This document shows, piece after piece, positions 1 through 7,033 of a DNA stretch of 64,000 bases (positions are counted from its first letter, which is position 1; each line of letters opens with the position of its first letter). The translations under genes were made by a program, and so were the position numbers. The notes under the pieces were generated by a model that was not told the origin of the DNA, ran no database searches, and was given only the letters and a program-made list of their open reading frames with translations. Origin of the DNA: Actinomadura sp. NAK00032 (GTDB lineage Bacteria; Actinomycetota; Actinomycetes; Streptosporangiales; Streptosporangiaceae); contig NZ_CP054932.1 in assembly GCF_013364275.1 (NCBI RefSeq), positions 2,170,001 through 2,234,000 on the forward strand. Direction: 5' to 3'.

Positions 1-386
1 CCGGACAGCACGGTCTCCCGGCAGACGAGGCCGCCGAACGAGTGCCCCACGAGGTGGACGGGGTCGGGGCCGAGGACGTCCAGCAGGGACGCGATGTCGG
101 CACCGAGCGCGGCGCGGGTGTAGGCGGCGTCGTCGTCCGGCCCGATCGACTCGTACTGGCCGCGCATGTCGAGGGCGACGACGCGGCGGCCGGACGCGGC
201 CAGGGTCTGCAGGACGGCGAGGAAGTCCTCCTTGCTGCCGGTCAGCCCGGGGACGAGCAGCGCGGGCCAGCGTTCGGGCACGCCCGAGCCGGGGAGGGCC
301 TCCAGCACGGCGAACGCGCCGCGGGGGGTCTCGACGGTCGTCCGGCTCACGCCGGGGGGCAGGTTCAGGAACCGGGGCGTACTCAC
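1..386 (-). CDS. alpha/beta hydrolase (3' end cut by window edge)
   Basis: Reading leftwards from a GTG at 386, the frame stays open to base 1 and begins MSTPRFLNLPPGVSRTT. The nucleophile elbow GHSFGG lies near residue 118, preceded by HLV, and a strand ending in VALDMRG precedes it, as in alpha/beta hydrolase folds. Only about 128 residues are inside the window, so the catalytic acid and histidine cannot be checked. The substrate is unknown; lipase/esterase-like hydrolase is as far as the sequence goes. The gene is divergent from the phosphodiesterase gene starting at 456, and the 70-bp gap must hold both promoters. Confidence 0.8.
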   Translation of the reverse strand, partial: MSTPRFLNLPPGVSRTTVETPRGAFAVLEALPGSGVPERWPALLVPGLTGSKEDFLAVLQTLAASGRRVVALDMRGQYESIGPDDDAAYTRAALGADIASLLDVLGPDPVHLVGHSFGGLVCRETVLS

Positions 387-455
387 GGAGCACCAGCCTA
401 GTCAATGGGTCTCGACGGACATCGGTGAAAAAGTTTCGGTGGTACCGTCACCAGC

Positions 456-1166
456 GTGCCTTCCAAGCCGGCCATCTCCGCGCACCGCCGTGACGAGGCG
501 GGGCCGGCGGGCCTCGCCGCGGCGGCCGCGTCCGGTGCCGAGTACGTGGAGATCGATATCAGGCGGACGGGCGACGGGCGCCTGGTCGTCCACCACGATC
601 CCGAGGTCGGCGGGCTGCGGCTGAACCGGCTGAGCTACGCCCGCGTCCAGGACCTCGCGTCCCGGCCCGTGCCGCTGGTCAGCGAGGCCATGGAGATCAT
701 CGCGGGCAGCGCCAAGGGGCATCTCGACCTCAAGGAGCGCGGCTGCGAGCACGAGACCGTCGCGCTCGCGGTGGAGGCGTTCGGGCGGGACGGGTTCGTC
801 GTCACCACCCGCGAGATCACCTCGCTGCTGGAGATCAAGAAGAGCTTCCCGGGCGTCCGGACGGCCCTGTCGGTGGGGCGCAACCTGTGGGAGCGCGGCG
901 CCGCGCACGACTTCGCGCCGCTGCGCCTCATCCGCCGGGCGGGCGCCGACATGGTCGCGCTCAACCACCGGCTGGCGCGCGTCGGCGTGCTGCGGCAGTG
1001 CGGCCGCGCCGGGATCCCCGCCATGATCTGGACGGTCAACGCCGAACCTGTGATGCGGCGCTTCCTCGGCGACCCGCGCGTCGCCGTGCTGATCACCGAC
1101 CATCCCGGCACCGCGCTGAAGCTCCGCGACGGCGGGGGCGGCCCGGACGGGCGCGCCCGCGCCTGA
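456..1166 (+). CDS. glycerophosphodiester phosphodiesterase family protein
   Basis: This 236-residue protein has the GDPD TIM-barrel signature. The first catalytic His-Arg is at residues 10-11, the metal-binding E-x-D is at 32-34 (YVEIDIRR), and HHDP follows at 46-49. A later KGHLDLKE strand carries the second set of metal ligands. Family members hydrolyse glycerophosphodiesters to glycerol-3-phosphate and an alcohol. The start is a GTG at 456. The usual HRG and PEN(T) positions are degenerate here (HRRDEAGP), so the head-group preference may differ from classical GlpQ. No signal peptide is visible, so the enzyme is probably cytoplasmic. It stands alone, divergent from the hydrolase gene and convergent with the helicase. 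Confidence 0.85.
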   Translation: MPSKPAISAHRRDEAGPAGLAAAAASGAEYVEIDIRRTGDGRLVVHHDPEVGGLRLNRLSYARVQDLASRPVPLVSEAMEIIAGSAKGHLDLKERGCEHETVALAVEAFGRDGFVVTTREITSLLEIKKSFPGVRTALSVGRNLWERGAAHDFAPLRLIRRAGADMVALNHRLARVGVLRQCGRAGIPAMIWTVNAEPVMRRFLGDPRVAVLITDHPGTALKLRDGGGGPDGRARA

Positions 1167-1261
1167 CGCCGCGGCGCCCGGGCTCCGGGCACCGCAGAGA
1201 CACGGCTCAGACACAGCACAACCGCGAGACCGGGCGGGGGTCTCGCGGTCGTCCCAGGTGA

Positions 1262-2803
1262 TCAGGCCGTCTGCGACGCCTCGGCCTGCGAGGCCGCCGG
1301 CTGGCCGGCGCGGGTGCGGCGGCGGGTGCGGCCGCGCTTGCGCTCGGTCGCGACCGCGTCGACGACGGTGCCGTCGGCGGCGGAGCCGTCCGCGGCGGTC
1401 TCGGCCTCCGCCGCGGTGGCCGTCGCGGTCGCGGTCGCCTCGACGGGCTTGCCGGCGCGGGTGCGGGTCCGGTTGCGCTTGCGGCGGCGCGGCCGCTCCC
1501 GCTCCTGCTCCCGTCCCCGGTCGCGGTCCCGGTCGCCGCGGGTGTGGCTGCGGACCTTGCCGGTCTCGCCGATGTCCTCCAGCTCCTCGGCGTCCAGCCC
1601 GGCGCGCCCGTGCCGCTGCTCCTTCGGCAGCGTCCCCTTCGTGCCGGCCGGGATGCCGAGCGACTCGAAGAAGTGCGGGGACGTCGAGTAGGTCTCCTGC
1701 GGCTCGGCGAACGGCAGGCCGAGCTGCCCGTTGACCAGCTTCCACCGGGTGAGGTCGGACCAGTCGATCAGCGTGACCGCGACGCCCTCCTTGCCCGCGC
1801 GGCCGGTGCGGCCGATGCGGTGCACGTAGGTGTCGGCGCTGTCGGGGCACTCGTAGTTGACGACGTGGGTCACGTCGTCGACGTCGAGCCCGCGGGCCGC
1901 CACGTCGGTGGCCACCAGCACGCCGATCTTGCCGTTGCGGAACGCGCGCAGCGCCCGCTCGCGCTGGCTCTGCCCGAGGTCGCCGTGCACGGCGGCGGCG
2001 TCGAAGCCGCGCTGCGCGAGGTCGGCGGCCACCCGGTCGCAGGCCCGCTTGGTCTGGCAGAAGATCATCGTCAGCCCGCGGCCCTCGGCCTGCAGCAGCC
2101 GCGCCAGCATCTCCGGCTTGTCCATCTGGTGGGCCTGGAAGACGTGCTGGACGACCTGCGGCGTCGCGTCCGACTCGGTGTGCGACTCGGCCCGCACGTT
2201 GGTGGGCCGGGTCAGGTACTGCCGCGACAGCGCGACGATCTCGCCCGGCATGGTCGCCGAGAACATCATCGTCTGGCGCTGCGCCGGGATCCGCTTGATG
2301 ATCCGCTCGATGTCGGGCAGGAACCCGAGGTCGAGCATGCGGTCGGCCTCGTCCAGCACCAGCACGCCGACCTTGGACAGGTCGAGGTGCTTCTGCTTGA
2401 CCAGGTCGAGGAGGCGGCCGGGGGTGCCGACGACGACGTCGACGCCCTCGCGGAGCGCGTTGATCTGGGGCTCGTACGCGCGCCCGCCGTACACCGACAG
2501 GACGCGGGTGCCGAGCTTGCCGCCGGCGACCAGGAGGTCGTCGGTGACCTGGAGGGCCAGCTCGCGGGTCGGGGCGAGGACGAGCGCGCGCGGCTCCTTG
2601 CCGCCGTGCTCGATGCGCTGCAGCAGCGCGGCGCCGAACGCGAGGGTCTTGCCGGTGCCCGTACGGGCCTGGCCGATGATGTCGTGCCCGCCCAAGGCGA
2701 TCGGGAGGGCGAGTTCCTGGATGGGGAACGCTTCCACGATGCCCTCTGCTTCCAGGGCATCTGCTATCTCGGGGACGACCCCGAGTTCACGAAAGGTAGT
2801 CAG
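1262..2803 (-). CDS. DEAD-box ATP-dependent RNA helicase (RhlE/CshA type)
   Basis: The motifs run in order: Q motif with its Gln near residue 29, Walker A (ARTGTGKT, Lys near 52), PTRELA, GTPGR, DEAD (VLDEADRMLD), SAT, and the C-terminal lobe ending HRIGRTGRAG. A basic, Arg-rich tail of about 120 residues with an Ala/Thr-rich linker follows and probably binds RNA. I place the start at a CTG (2803) because GGAGG sits at 2813-2817, about 9 nt upstream. That start restores the expected N-terminus MTTFRELGVVPEIADALEAE. The first conventional start, GTG at 2737, would remove 22 residues that include part of the Q-motif region. The gene unwinds structured RNA, probably for ribosome or mRNA metabolism. 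Confidence 0.93.
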   Translation of the reverse strand: MTTFRELGVVPEIADALEAEGIVEAFPIQELALPIALGGHDIIGQARTGTGKTLAFGAALLQRIEHGGKEPRALVLAPTRELALQVTDDLLVAGGKLGTRVLSVYGGRAYEPQINALREGVDVVVGTPGRLLDLVKQKHLDLSKVGVLVLDEADRMLDLGFLPDIERIIKRIPAQRQTMMFSATMPGEIVALSRQYLTRPTNVRAESHTESDATPQVVQHVFQAHQMDKPEMLARLLQAEGRGLTMIFCQTKRACDRVAADLAQRGFDAAAVHGDLGQSQRERALRAFRNGKIGVLVATDVAARGLDVDDVTHVVNYECPDSADTYVHRIGRTGRAGKEGVAVTLIDWSDLTRWKLVNGQLGLPFAEPQETYSTSPHFFESLGIPAGTKGTLPKEQRHGRAGLDAEELEDIGETGKVRSHTRGDRDRDRGREQERERPRRRKRNRTRTRAGKPVEATATATATAAEAETAADGSAADGTVVDAVATERKRGRTRRRTRAGQPAASQAEASQTA

Positions 2804-3224
2804 GGCTTTCAGCCTCCAATATGCGGGGTCTCCGCTCCCGGGTGCGGCGCGGCCAGCCGGCGCGACTCCGTCCTCGCGGACGCGTCCGTCGTTCCTGTGG
2901 CCGCGCGCTCGCGCGGGAGGGACCAGCCGTTGCTCAAATTCTCGGCGACCGCAGTCAGGGGTTGAAAGCAGTCACTCGCTGTGGCTGCGTGCGGTCACAC
3001 TCCGCGACGCAGTGTACCGACCGGCGGTTGCATACACCAATAGCCGATCACCCGTCCCAACGTTCGCGCGGTCGCGTGTATTCCATGCCCCGTCCGCCAG
3101 GCATTATCCGGCGGGGGCGGAGGCACCGCGCGCGGCCCGCCCGCGGGCCGTCAGGGCGGCCACATCCGGACAGTCCGCGCCCGGCGGCTCCGCCGCCGGC
3201 CCGGTGATCACGCAGAGTTGACCC
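2804..3224. other. 421-bp intergenic region between divergent helicase and kinase genes
   Basis: I find no convincing gene here. The stretch from about 2940 to 3110 is less G+C-rich than its surroundings. It contains the helicase promoter candidate described separately, which implies a helicase leader of about 200 nt. A kinase promoter should lie closer to 3200, but I cannot place one with confidence. Confidence 0.5.
3011..3040 (-). promoter_or_regulatory. candidate promoter of the helicase gene
   Basis: On the minus strand a -35 TTGGTG (3040-3035) is separated by 18 nt from a -10 TACACT (3016-3011). The spacing and both hexamers fit the housekeeping sigma factor of actinomycetes. Transcription would start near 3004, leaving a leader of about 200 nt. 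This is a pattern match only. Confidence 0.45.
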
Positions 3225-5048
3225 ATGACCGGTCCGCCGCCCGCCGACACGCCGCCGTGGCGCGTCGGCGGCTTCACCGAGGTCCGCGAGCTGGGGGCGG
3301 GCGCGCAGGGCCGGGTGGTGCTGGCGCGGCACGCCGGCACCGGCGCCCCGGTCGCGATCAAGTACCTGGACCGGCGGGACGGGGACGAGCGCGCCGTCGA
3401 GTCGCTGCGCGCCGAGGCGGTCATGCTGGGCCGGGTGGACGACCCGCACGTCGTCCGGCTGTACCGGTTCGTCAGCGCCGAGCGCGGCGTCGCGCTCGTC
3501 ATGGAGGCGGTGAACGGGGTCTCGCTCAAGCGGATCCTGGCCGAGCACGGCGCGCTGGAGCCGGAGGCGGCGCTCACCGTGCTGAAGGGGTCGCTGCGGG
3601 GGCTCGCCGCCGCGCACGCGGCCGGGGTGGTGCACCGCGACTACAAGCCCGCGAACGTCGTCGTCCGGGCGGACGGGCTGAGCAAGCTGATCGACTTCGG
3701 CGTCGCCGTGCTCGCCGGGGACGGCGGCGGGTCCGGCACGCCCGCCTACATGGCCCCGGAGCAGTGGGAGAAGCGGCCCGCGTCCCCGGCCACCGACGTC
3801 TACGCCGCCACCTGCGTGTTCTACGAGTGCGTCACCGGTCGGCGGCCCTACGGCGGCGACCTGGCGGCGCTCGCGGGCGCCCACCTGCGCGCGTCCGTCC
3901 CGGTCGAGCAGGTGCCGGCGGCGCTGCGCGACCTGATCGCGCGGGGAATGGCCAAGTCCGCCGATGACCGCCCGGCGGGCGCCGCCGACTTCGTCGCCGA
4001 GCTGGACGCCGTCGCGTCCTCGGTCTACGGGTCCGACTGGGAGGGACGCGGCGTGCGGGCGATGGCGGGCGCGGCGGTCGCGGTCGCCGCCGTCTTCCCG
4101 CTGGTGGCGGCCGGTCTGGCGCCCGCCGGAGGCGCCGCCGCCGGAACCGCCGCCGCCGGCACGGGCACCGCGGTCGGCGTGACCGCGGGCGGCGGTGTCT
4201 CCGCCGCGGTCGCCGCGAAGGCGGCCGGGGCGGTGATCGCGGCGACCGCCGTCGCGGCGGGCGGCGCGGGGGTGTACGCGGCGAGCACCGGCGACGAGGC
4301 GTCGCGGGCGGACGGGCCCCGGGTCCTCCAGGTGCGGCCCGTGTCGTTCACCCGGACGAGCAGCGGCCCCTCGACGCGGGTCACGGCGCGGGTGCCGCAG
4401 CTGTCCGGGCTTCCCGGCGGGCTGGCGGCCCGGGTCAACGCGCTCGTCCGGGCGCCGGCCGAGCGCTGGGCGCGGAGCGCCGGACCGGACCTGGCCGCCT
4501 TCCGGCCGAGGGACGACCCGGCGAACCCGTACACGGGCAAGGTCGAGTACGACGTGGGCCTCAAGGGGCCGAAGCTCTTCTCCGTCCGCTACACCTTCAG
4601 CGGGACGGTCATGACGCGCAACACGCCCGCCGTGCGGGTGGTCACCGTCGACCTCACCACAGGCCGGGCGCTGGCGGGCGGCGACTTCTTCCGCTCCGAC
4701 GCGCTGACAGGGCCGCGCATGAGCGCCCTTACGCGGCTGCTGGCCGAGTACGGTCCCGGGCACGGCGCGCTGTGCGACGAGGGTCCGTTCTGGGACGAGG
4801 AGAGCCGCAGGTACGTCGACACCCCGCCCGCGTCGCGGGATCTGACGCCCGCCCTGGTGAACGAGGGCGTCCTGCACATGCTGCCGACGCGCCAGGGGAT
4901 CGTCTTCTATCCGCCGGTGTCGCGGATGGGGTACTCCATGGCCTGCGGGCGGCAATGGAGGCCGTTCCACGTCCCGTATCGGCGTCTCGGGCGGTACATC
5001 AGGCCGGACGTCATCCGGGCGGCGGGCGCGGCCGTTCCCTCGCCCTGA
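3225..5048 (+). CDS. transmembrane serine/threonine protein kinase with RsiV-like C-terminal domain
   Basis: Residues 1-270 are a Hanks-type kinase: glycine loop LGAGAQGRV, catalytic Lys46 (VAIKYLD), HRDYKPANVV, DFG, MAPEQW. An Ala/Gly-rich hydrophobic section of about 80 residues follows (roughly 278-355) and should hold the membrane segment. The last 250 residues are probably outside the cell. They resemble DUF3298/RsiV domains, ending in a FYPPVSRMGYSMACGRQW stretch. No PASTA repeats are present, so the ligand is not expected to be muropeptide. RsiV-type domains are known to bind lysozyme in Bacillus, so an envelope-stress sensing role is an inference. The ATG start is at 3225. A strong terminator follows at 5075. 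Confidence 0.9.
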   Translation: MTGPPPADTPPWRVGGFTEVRELGAGAQGRVVLARHAGTGAPVAIKYLDRRDGDERAVESLRAEAVMLGRVDDPHVVRLYRFVSAERGVALVMEAVNGVSLKRILAEHGALEPEAALTVLKGSLRGLAAAHAAGVVHRDYKPANVVVRADGLSKLIDFGVAVLAGDGGGSGTPAYMAPEQWEKRPASPATDVYAATCVFYECVTGRRPYGGDLAALAGAHLRASVPVEQVPAALRDLIARGMAKSADDRPAGAADFVAELDAVASSVYGSDWEGRGVRAMAGAAVAVAAVFPLVAAGLAPAGGAAAGTAAAGTGTAVGVTAGGGVSAAVAAKAAGAVIAATAVAAGGAGVYAASTGDEASRADGPRVLQVRPVSFTRTSSGPSTRVTARVPQLSGLPGGLAARVNALVRAPAERWARSAGPDLAAFRPRDDPANPYTGKVEYDVGLKGPKLFSVRYTFSGTVMTRNTPAVRVVTVDLTTGRALAGGDFFRSDALTGPRMSALTRLLAEYGPGHGALCDEGPFWDEESRRYVDTPPASRDLTPALVNEGVLHMLPTRQGIVFYPPVSRMGYSMACGRQWRPFHVPYRRLGRYIRPDVIRAAGAAVPSP

Positions 5049-5074
5049 GGCTCGTCCACGGCGCCCGGAGCCGC

Positions 5075-5105
5075 GAAGGCCCCCGCTTCGTCGGCGGGGG
5101 CCTTC
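5075..5105 (+). terminator. intrinsic terminator after the kinase gene
   Basis: A perfect 12-bp stem (GAAGGCCCCCGC at 5075-5086 with its complement at 5094-5105) closes a 7-nt loop. There is no clear T-run, which is common in high-GC actinomycetes. It lies between convergent genes and could serve both. Confidence 0.75.
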
Positions 5106-5144
5106 CATGGAGTGCCGGGCGCGCGTCACATCGCGCGCCGCGCT

Positions 5145-5200
5145 GTCAGCGCATGCCGCGCCGTCAGCGCATGCGGGCGGTCAGCGCATGCGGGCGGTCA
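5145..5200. repeat. 17-bp tandem repeat over the GlsB stop codon
   Basis: The unit tcagcgcatgcgggcgg occurs twice perfectly and once as an 18-bp variant, just downstream of the GlsB-type gene. On that gene's strand every unit begins with TGA. Because 17 is not a multiple of three, the copies put stop codons in different frames. Each unit also holds the palindrome GCATGC. Confidence 0.7.
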
Positions 5201-5497
5201 GAACGTGCCGCGGCGGGTGCGCCAGTTGCGCTTGCGGCCGCCGTGCCCGCGCGTGTTCATGCCGGTCAGCGCCGCCACGCCGAGCGCGGCGATCACGACC
5301 GCGAACACGAAGGCGATGAGGGTGCCCGCGCCGAGCGCGTCCGCGACGACACCGCCGAGGACGGCGCCGGCGACCCCGATGAGCAGGGTCAGCAATACGC
5401 CGATCGGGTTGCGGCCCGGAACGAGCAGCCGGGCGAGGGCTCCGATGACGGCACCGACGACGATGAACCAGAGGATCGTCGTGAGCATGTCGATCAT
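5198..5497 (-). CDS. GlsB/YeaQ/YmgE family (transglycosylase-associated) stress membrane protein
   Basis: The protein has 99 residues and three hydrophobic helices. The first carries WFIVVGAVIGALARLLVPG, a Gly-rich second helix follows (LIGVAGAVLGG), and a third ends before a basic tail (RGHGGRKRNWRTRRG). That pattern defines the GlsB/YeaQ/YmgE family of small inner-membrane proteins, often induced by general stress. Their molecular role is not established. The gene is alone on its strand, convergent with the kinase. The basic cytoplasmic tail is longer than in most family members. Its stop lies in a tandem repeat. Confidence 0.85.
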   Translation of the reverse strand: MIDMLTTILWFIVVGAVIGALARLLVPGRNPIGVLLTLLIGVAGAVLGGVVADALGAGTLIAFVFAVVIAALGVAALTGMNTRGHGGRKRNWRTRRGTF

Positions 5498-5612
5498 CCA
5501 TTCCTTCTCCGTGGGCCGGGACGGCCCGTGAACGGTGATCGGTATGCCCGTGATGTCACGTTAAAACAAAGCGCAGGTCAACCGCCCGGCCGGTCGCCGG
5601 GCGGCGGGGCCG

Positions 5613-5846
5613 TCAGGCGTACTGCGTGCCGAAGCCCACGCTGCGTTGCTCGTCCTCGGAGATCTCCAGGTAGCCGACACGGGCGGCCGGGATCACGATC
5701 CGGCCGGCCCGCCGGTCCTTGAGGACCAGCACGCCGTTCGGCTCGCCGAGCGCGTCGGAGAGCGCCTCCGTCACCTCGTCGGCCGACTGCGCCGTGTCCA
5801 CCACGAGTTCCTTGGGAACGTTCTGCACCCCGATGCGAACCTGCAA
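5613..5846 (-). CDS. DUF3107 family protein (TB9.4-like)
   Basis: This 77-residue protein (starting MQVRIGVQNVPKELVVDT) matches the actinobacterial DUF3107 family. Members are short, soluble and of unknown function. The N-terminal beta strand and the C-terminal RRAGRIVIPAARVGYLEI stretch are the recognisable parts. In mycobacteria this gene also lies next to a TetR regulator, as it does here (5998-6630). The 151-bp gap to the regulator gives no sign of a separate terminator, so co-transcription with the TetR gene is possible. Confidence 0.85.
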   Translation of the reverse strand: MQVRIGVQNVPKELVVDTAQSADEVTEALSDALGEPNGVLVLKDRRAGRIVIPAARVGYLEISEDEQRSVGFGTQYA

Positions 5847-5997
5847 CGCGCTGCTCCCGTCGTCCGTCTGCGTCCCGCCGACCGCCGGCGGGCCCGTACT
5901 CCCGATGGTCGCACGGAGATCACCCGGCGCGCGGTCGGTCGGTTGTGCCGAGGGTGAACGCCCCGGGAGGACGCCCCGGCCCGGCCCCGGCCCGGGG

Positions 5998-6630
5998 TCA
6001 GCCCTGGTCGGTCGTGCGCGGGAAGCCGGAGATGCCGCGCCAGGCCAGCCGGGCGATGATCTTCTCGGCGGTGTCCTTCGGGATCGCGCGGTGCTGGGAG
6101 AGCCAGAACCGGGCGCTGACCTCCGCCATGCCGACCAGGCCCATGCCGAGCAGGTGCGCCTCCTCGGCGGGGGCGTTGGTGTCCTCGGCGATGACCTGGG
6201 CGATCATCTCCGCGCACTGCTGGTTGGCGCGGTCGACGCGGGCCCGCACGGGCGCCACGTTGCGCAGGTCGGACTCGAAGACGAGCCGGTAGGCCTCGCC
6301 GTCGCCGGCCACGAAGTCGTAGAAGGCCTGCATGCTCGCCTGGACGCGCAGCTTGTTGTCCGTGGTGGACTCCAGCGCCTCCCGGACGATCCTCACCAGG
6401 TTCTCGGCGTGCTCGTCCAGCAGGGCCAGGTACAGCTCCAGCTTGCCCGGGAAGTGCTGGTACAGCACGGGCTTGCTGACGCCTGCGCGCTCGGCGATCT
6501 CGTCCATCGCCGCAGCGTGGTACCCCTGCGCGACGAACACCTCCTGGGCCGCGCCGAGCAGCTGCCTGCGGCGCGCCAGCCGCGGCAGCCGCGTACCGCG
6601 GGGGCGGGCGTCCGGGGTCGCGGTCACCAC
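5998..6630 (-). CDS. TetR/AcrR family transcriptional regulator
   Basis: The 210-residue protein has a TetR DNA-binding domain in its first 75 residues. The sequence AMDEIAERAGVSKPVLYQHF is the helix-turn-helix, followed by PGKLELYLALL. The rest is the helical ligand-binding domain. In M. tuberculosis the neighbouring pair Rv3208/Rv3208A has the same order, so this is part of the conserved backbone. A GTG at 6630 is the start. A 14-bp palindrome about 50 bp upstream suggests autoregulation. The ligand is unknown. Confidence 0.9.
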   Translation of the reverse strand: MVTATPDARPRGTRLPRLARRRQLLGAAQEVFVAQGYHAAAMDEIAERAGVSKPVLYQHFPGKLELYLALLDEHAENLVRIVREALESTTDNKLRVQASMQAFYDFVAGDGEAYRLVFESDLRNVAPVRARVDRANQQCAEMIAQVIAEDTNAPAEEAHLLGMGLVGMAEVSARFWLSQHRAIPKDTAEKIIARLAWRGISGFPRTTDQG

Positions 6631-6679
6631 ACTCTCCGATCACCGAATCGTCGCGGCGGGTGGGGGGGCGTCCGCCGCG

Positions 6680-6701
6680 TGTGAACAATCACATCATCCT
6701 A
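6680..6701 (-). promoter_or_regulatory. candidate autoregulatory operator and -10 of the TetR gene
   Basis: TGTGA and TCACA arms at 6680-6684 and 6689-6693 form a perfect inverted repeat with a 4-nt spacer. On the minus strand a TAGGAT hexamer (6701-6696) lies just upstream, so the palindrome would sit at the transcription start. This is a typical place for a TetR repressor to block its own promoter. Binding is inferred. Confidence 0.4.
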
Positions 6702-6841
6702 CGCGCGGGTAACTCCGTCGGGCACATTCTCGCCGCGGCGGCGTTCCTTCGCGCAGGTCAGTGTATTCCCGCCGGGGCGGGCACCACCCCGCACCGATCT
6801 TTTTCGAAAACCTTGCTACCTGTGCCGGGGGCCAGTGCCGG

Positions 6842-7033
6842 TCACCGGTAGTCGTCCTCGTCCACCGGCACCTCGCGCCGCTGCTCGGCGGCGTCGGCCT
6901 CGTTCGCCTCGTCCGGCAGCGGGGCGGCGCCGGGGCCGTCGGCCGCCTCGTCGAGCGCGGCGCGCTGCTCGGCGGCGTCCGCCTCGTCGGCCTCATCGGG
7001 CGCCGGCCGGTCCAGGTCGTCGGTCTCGCTCAT
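6842..7033 (-). CDS. small acidic protein with an internal EADAAEQR repeat
   Basis: The 63-residue product is strongly acidic and built from two copies of a motif, DEADEADAAEQR near the N-terminus and DEANEADAAEQRREV near the C-terminus, joined by an Ala/Gly/Pro linker. It has no hydrophobic segment and is probably disordered. Similar short EADAAEQ proteins are common in actinomycetes with no known function. Its start lies inside the 3' end of the oxidoreductase gene, a 41-bp overlap, so it is probably translated from the same message. Confidence 0.6.
   Translation of the reverse strand: MSETDDLDRPAPDEADEADAAEQRAALDEAADGPGAAPLPDEANEADAAEQRREVPVDEDDYR

Noticed and set aside
42..624. Plus-strand frames at the left edge
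   Set aside because: They are antisense to the alpha/beta hydrolase with its clear GHSFGG elbow, or a frame overlapping the phosphodiesterase start.
3048..5129. Long minus-strand open frame opposite the Ser/Thr kinase
   Set aside because: Arg/Gly/Pro-rich product with no domain; it mirrors the kinase codons, as is usual in high-GC DNA.
5145..5200. Possible small CRISPR-like array
   Set aside because: The units are contiguous 17-bp tandem copies with no spacers and lie over a stop codon; no cas genes are near.
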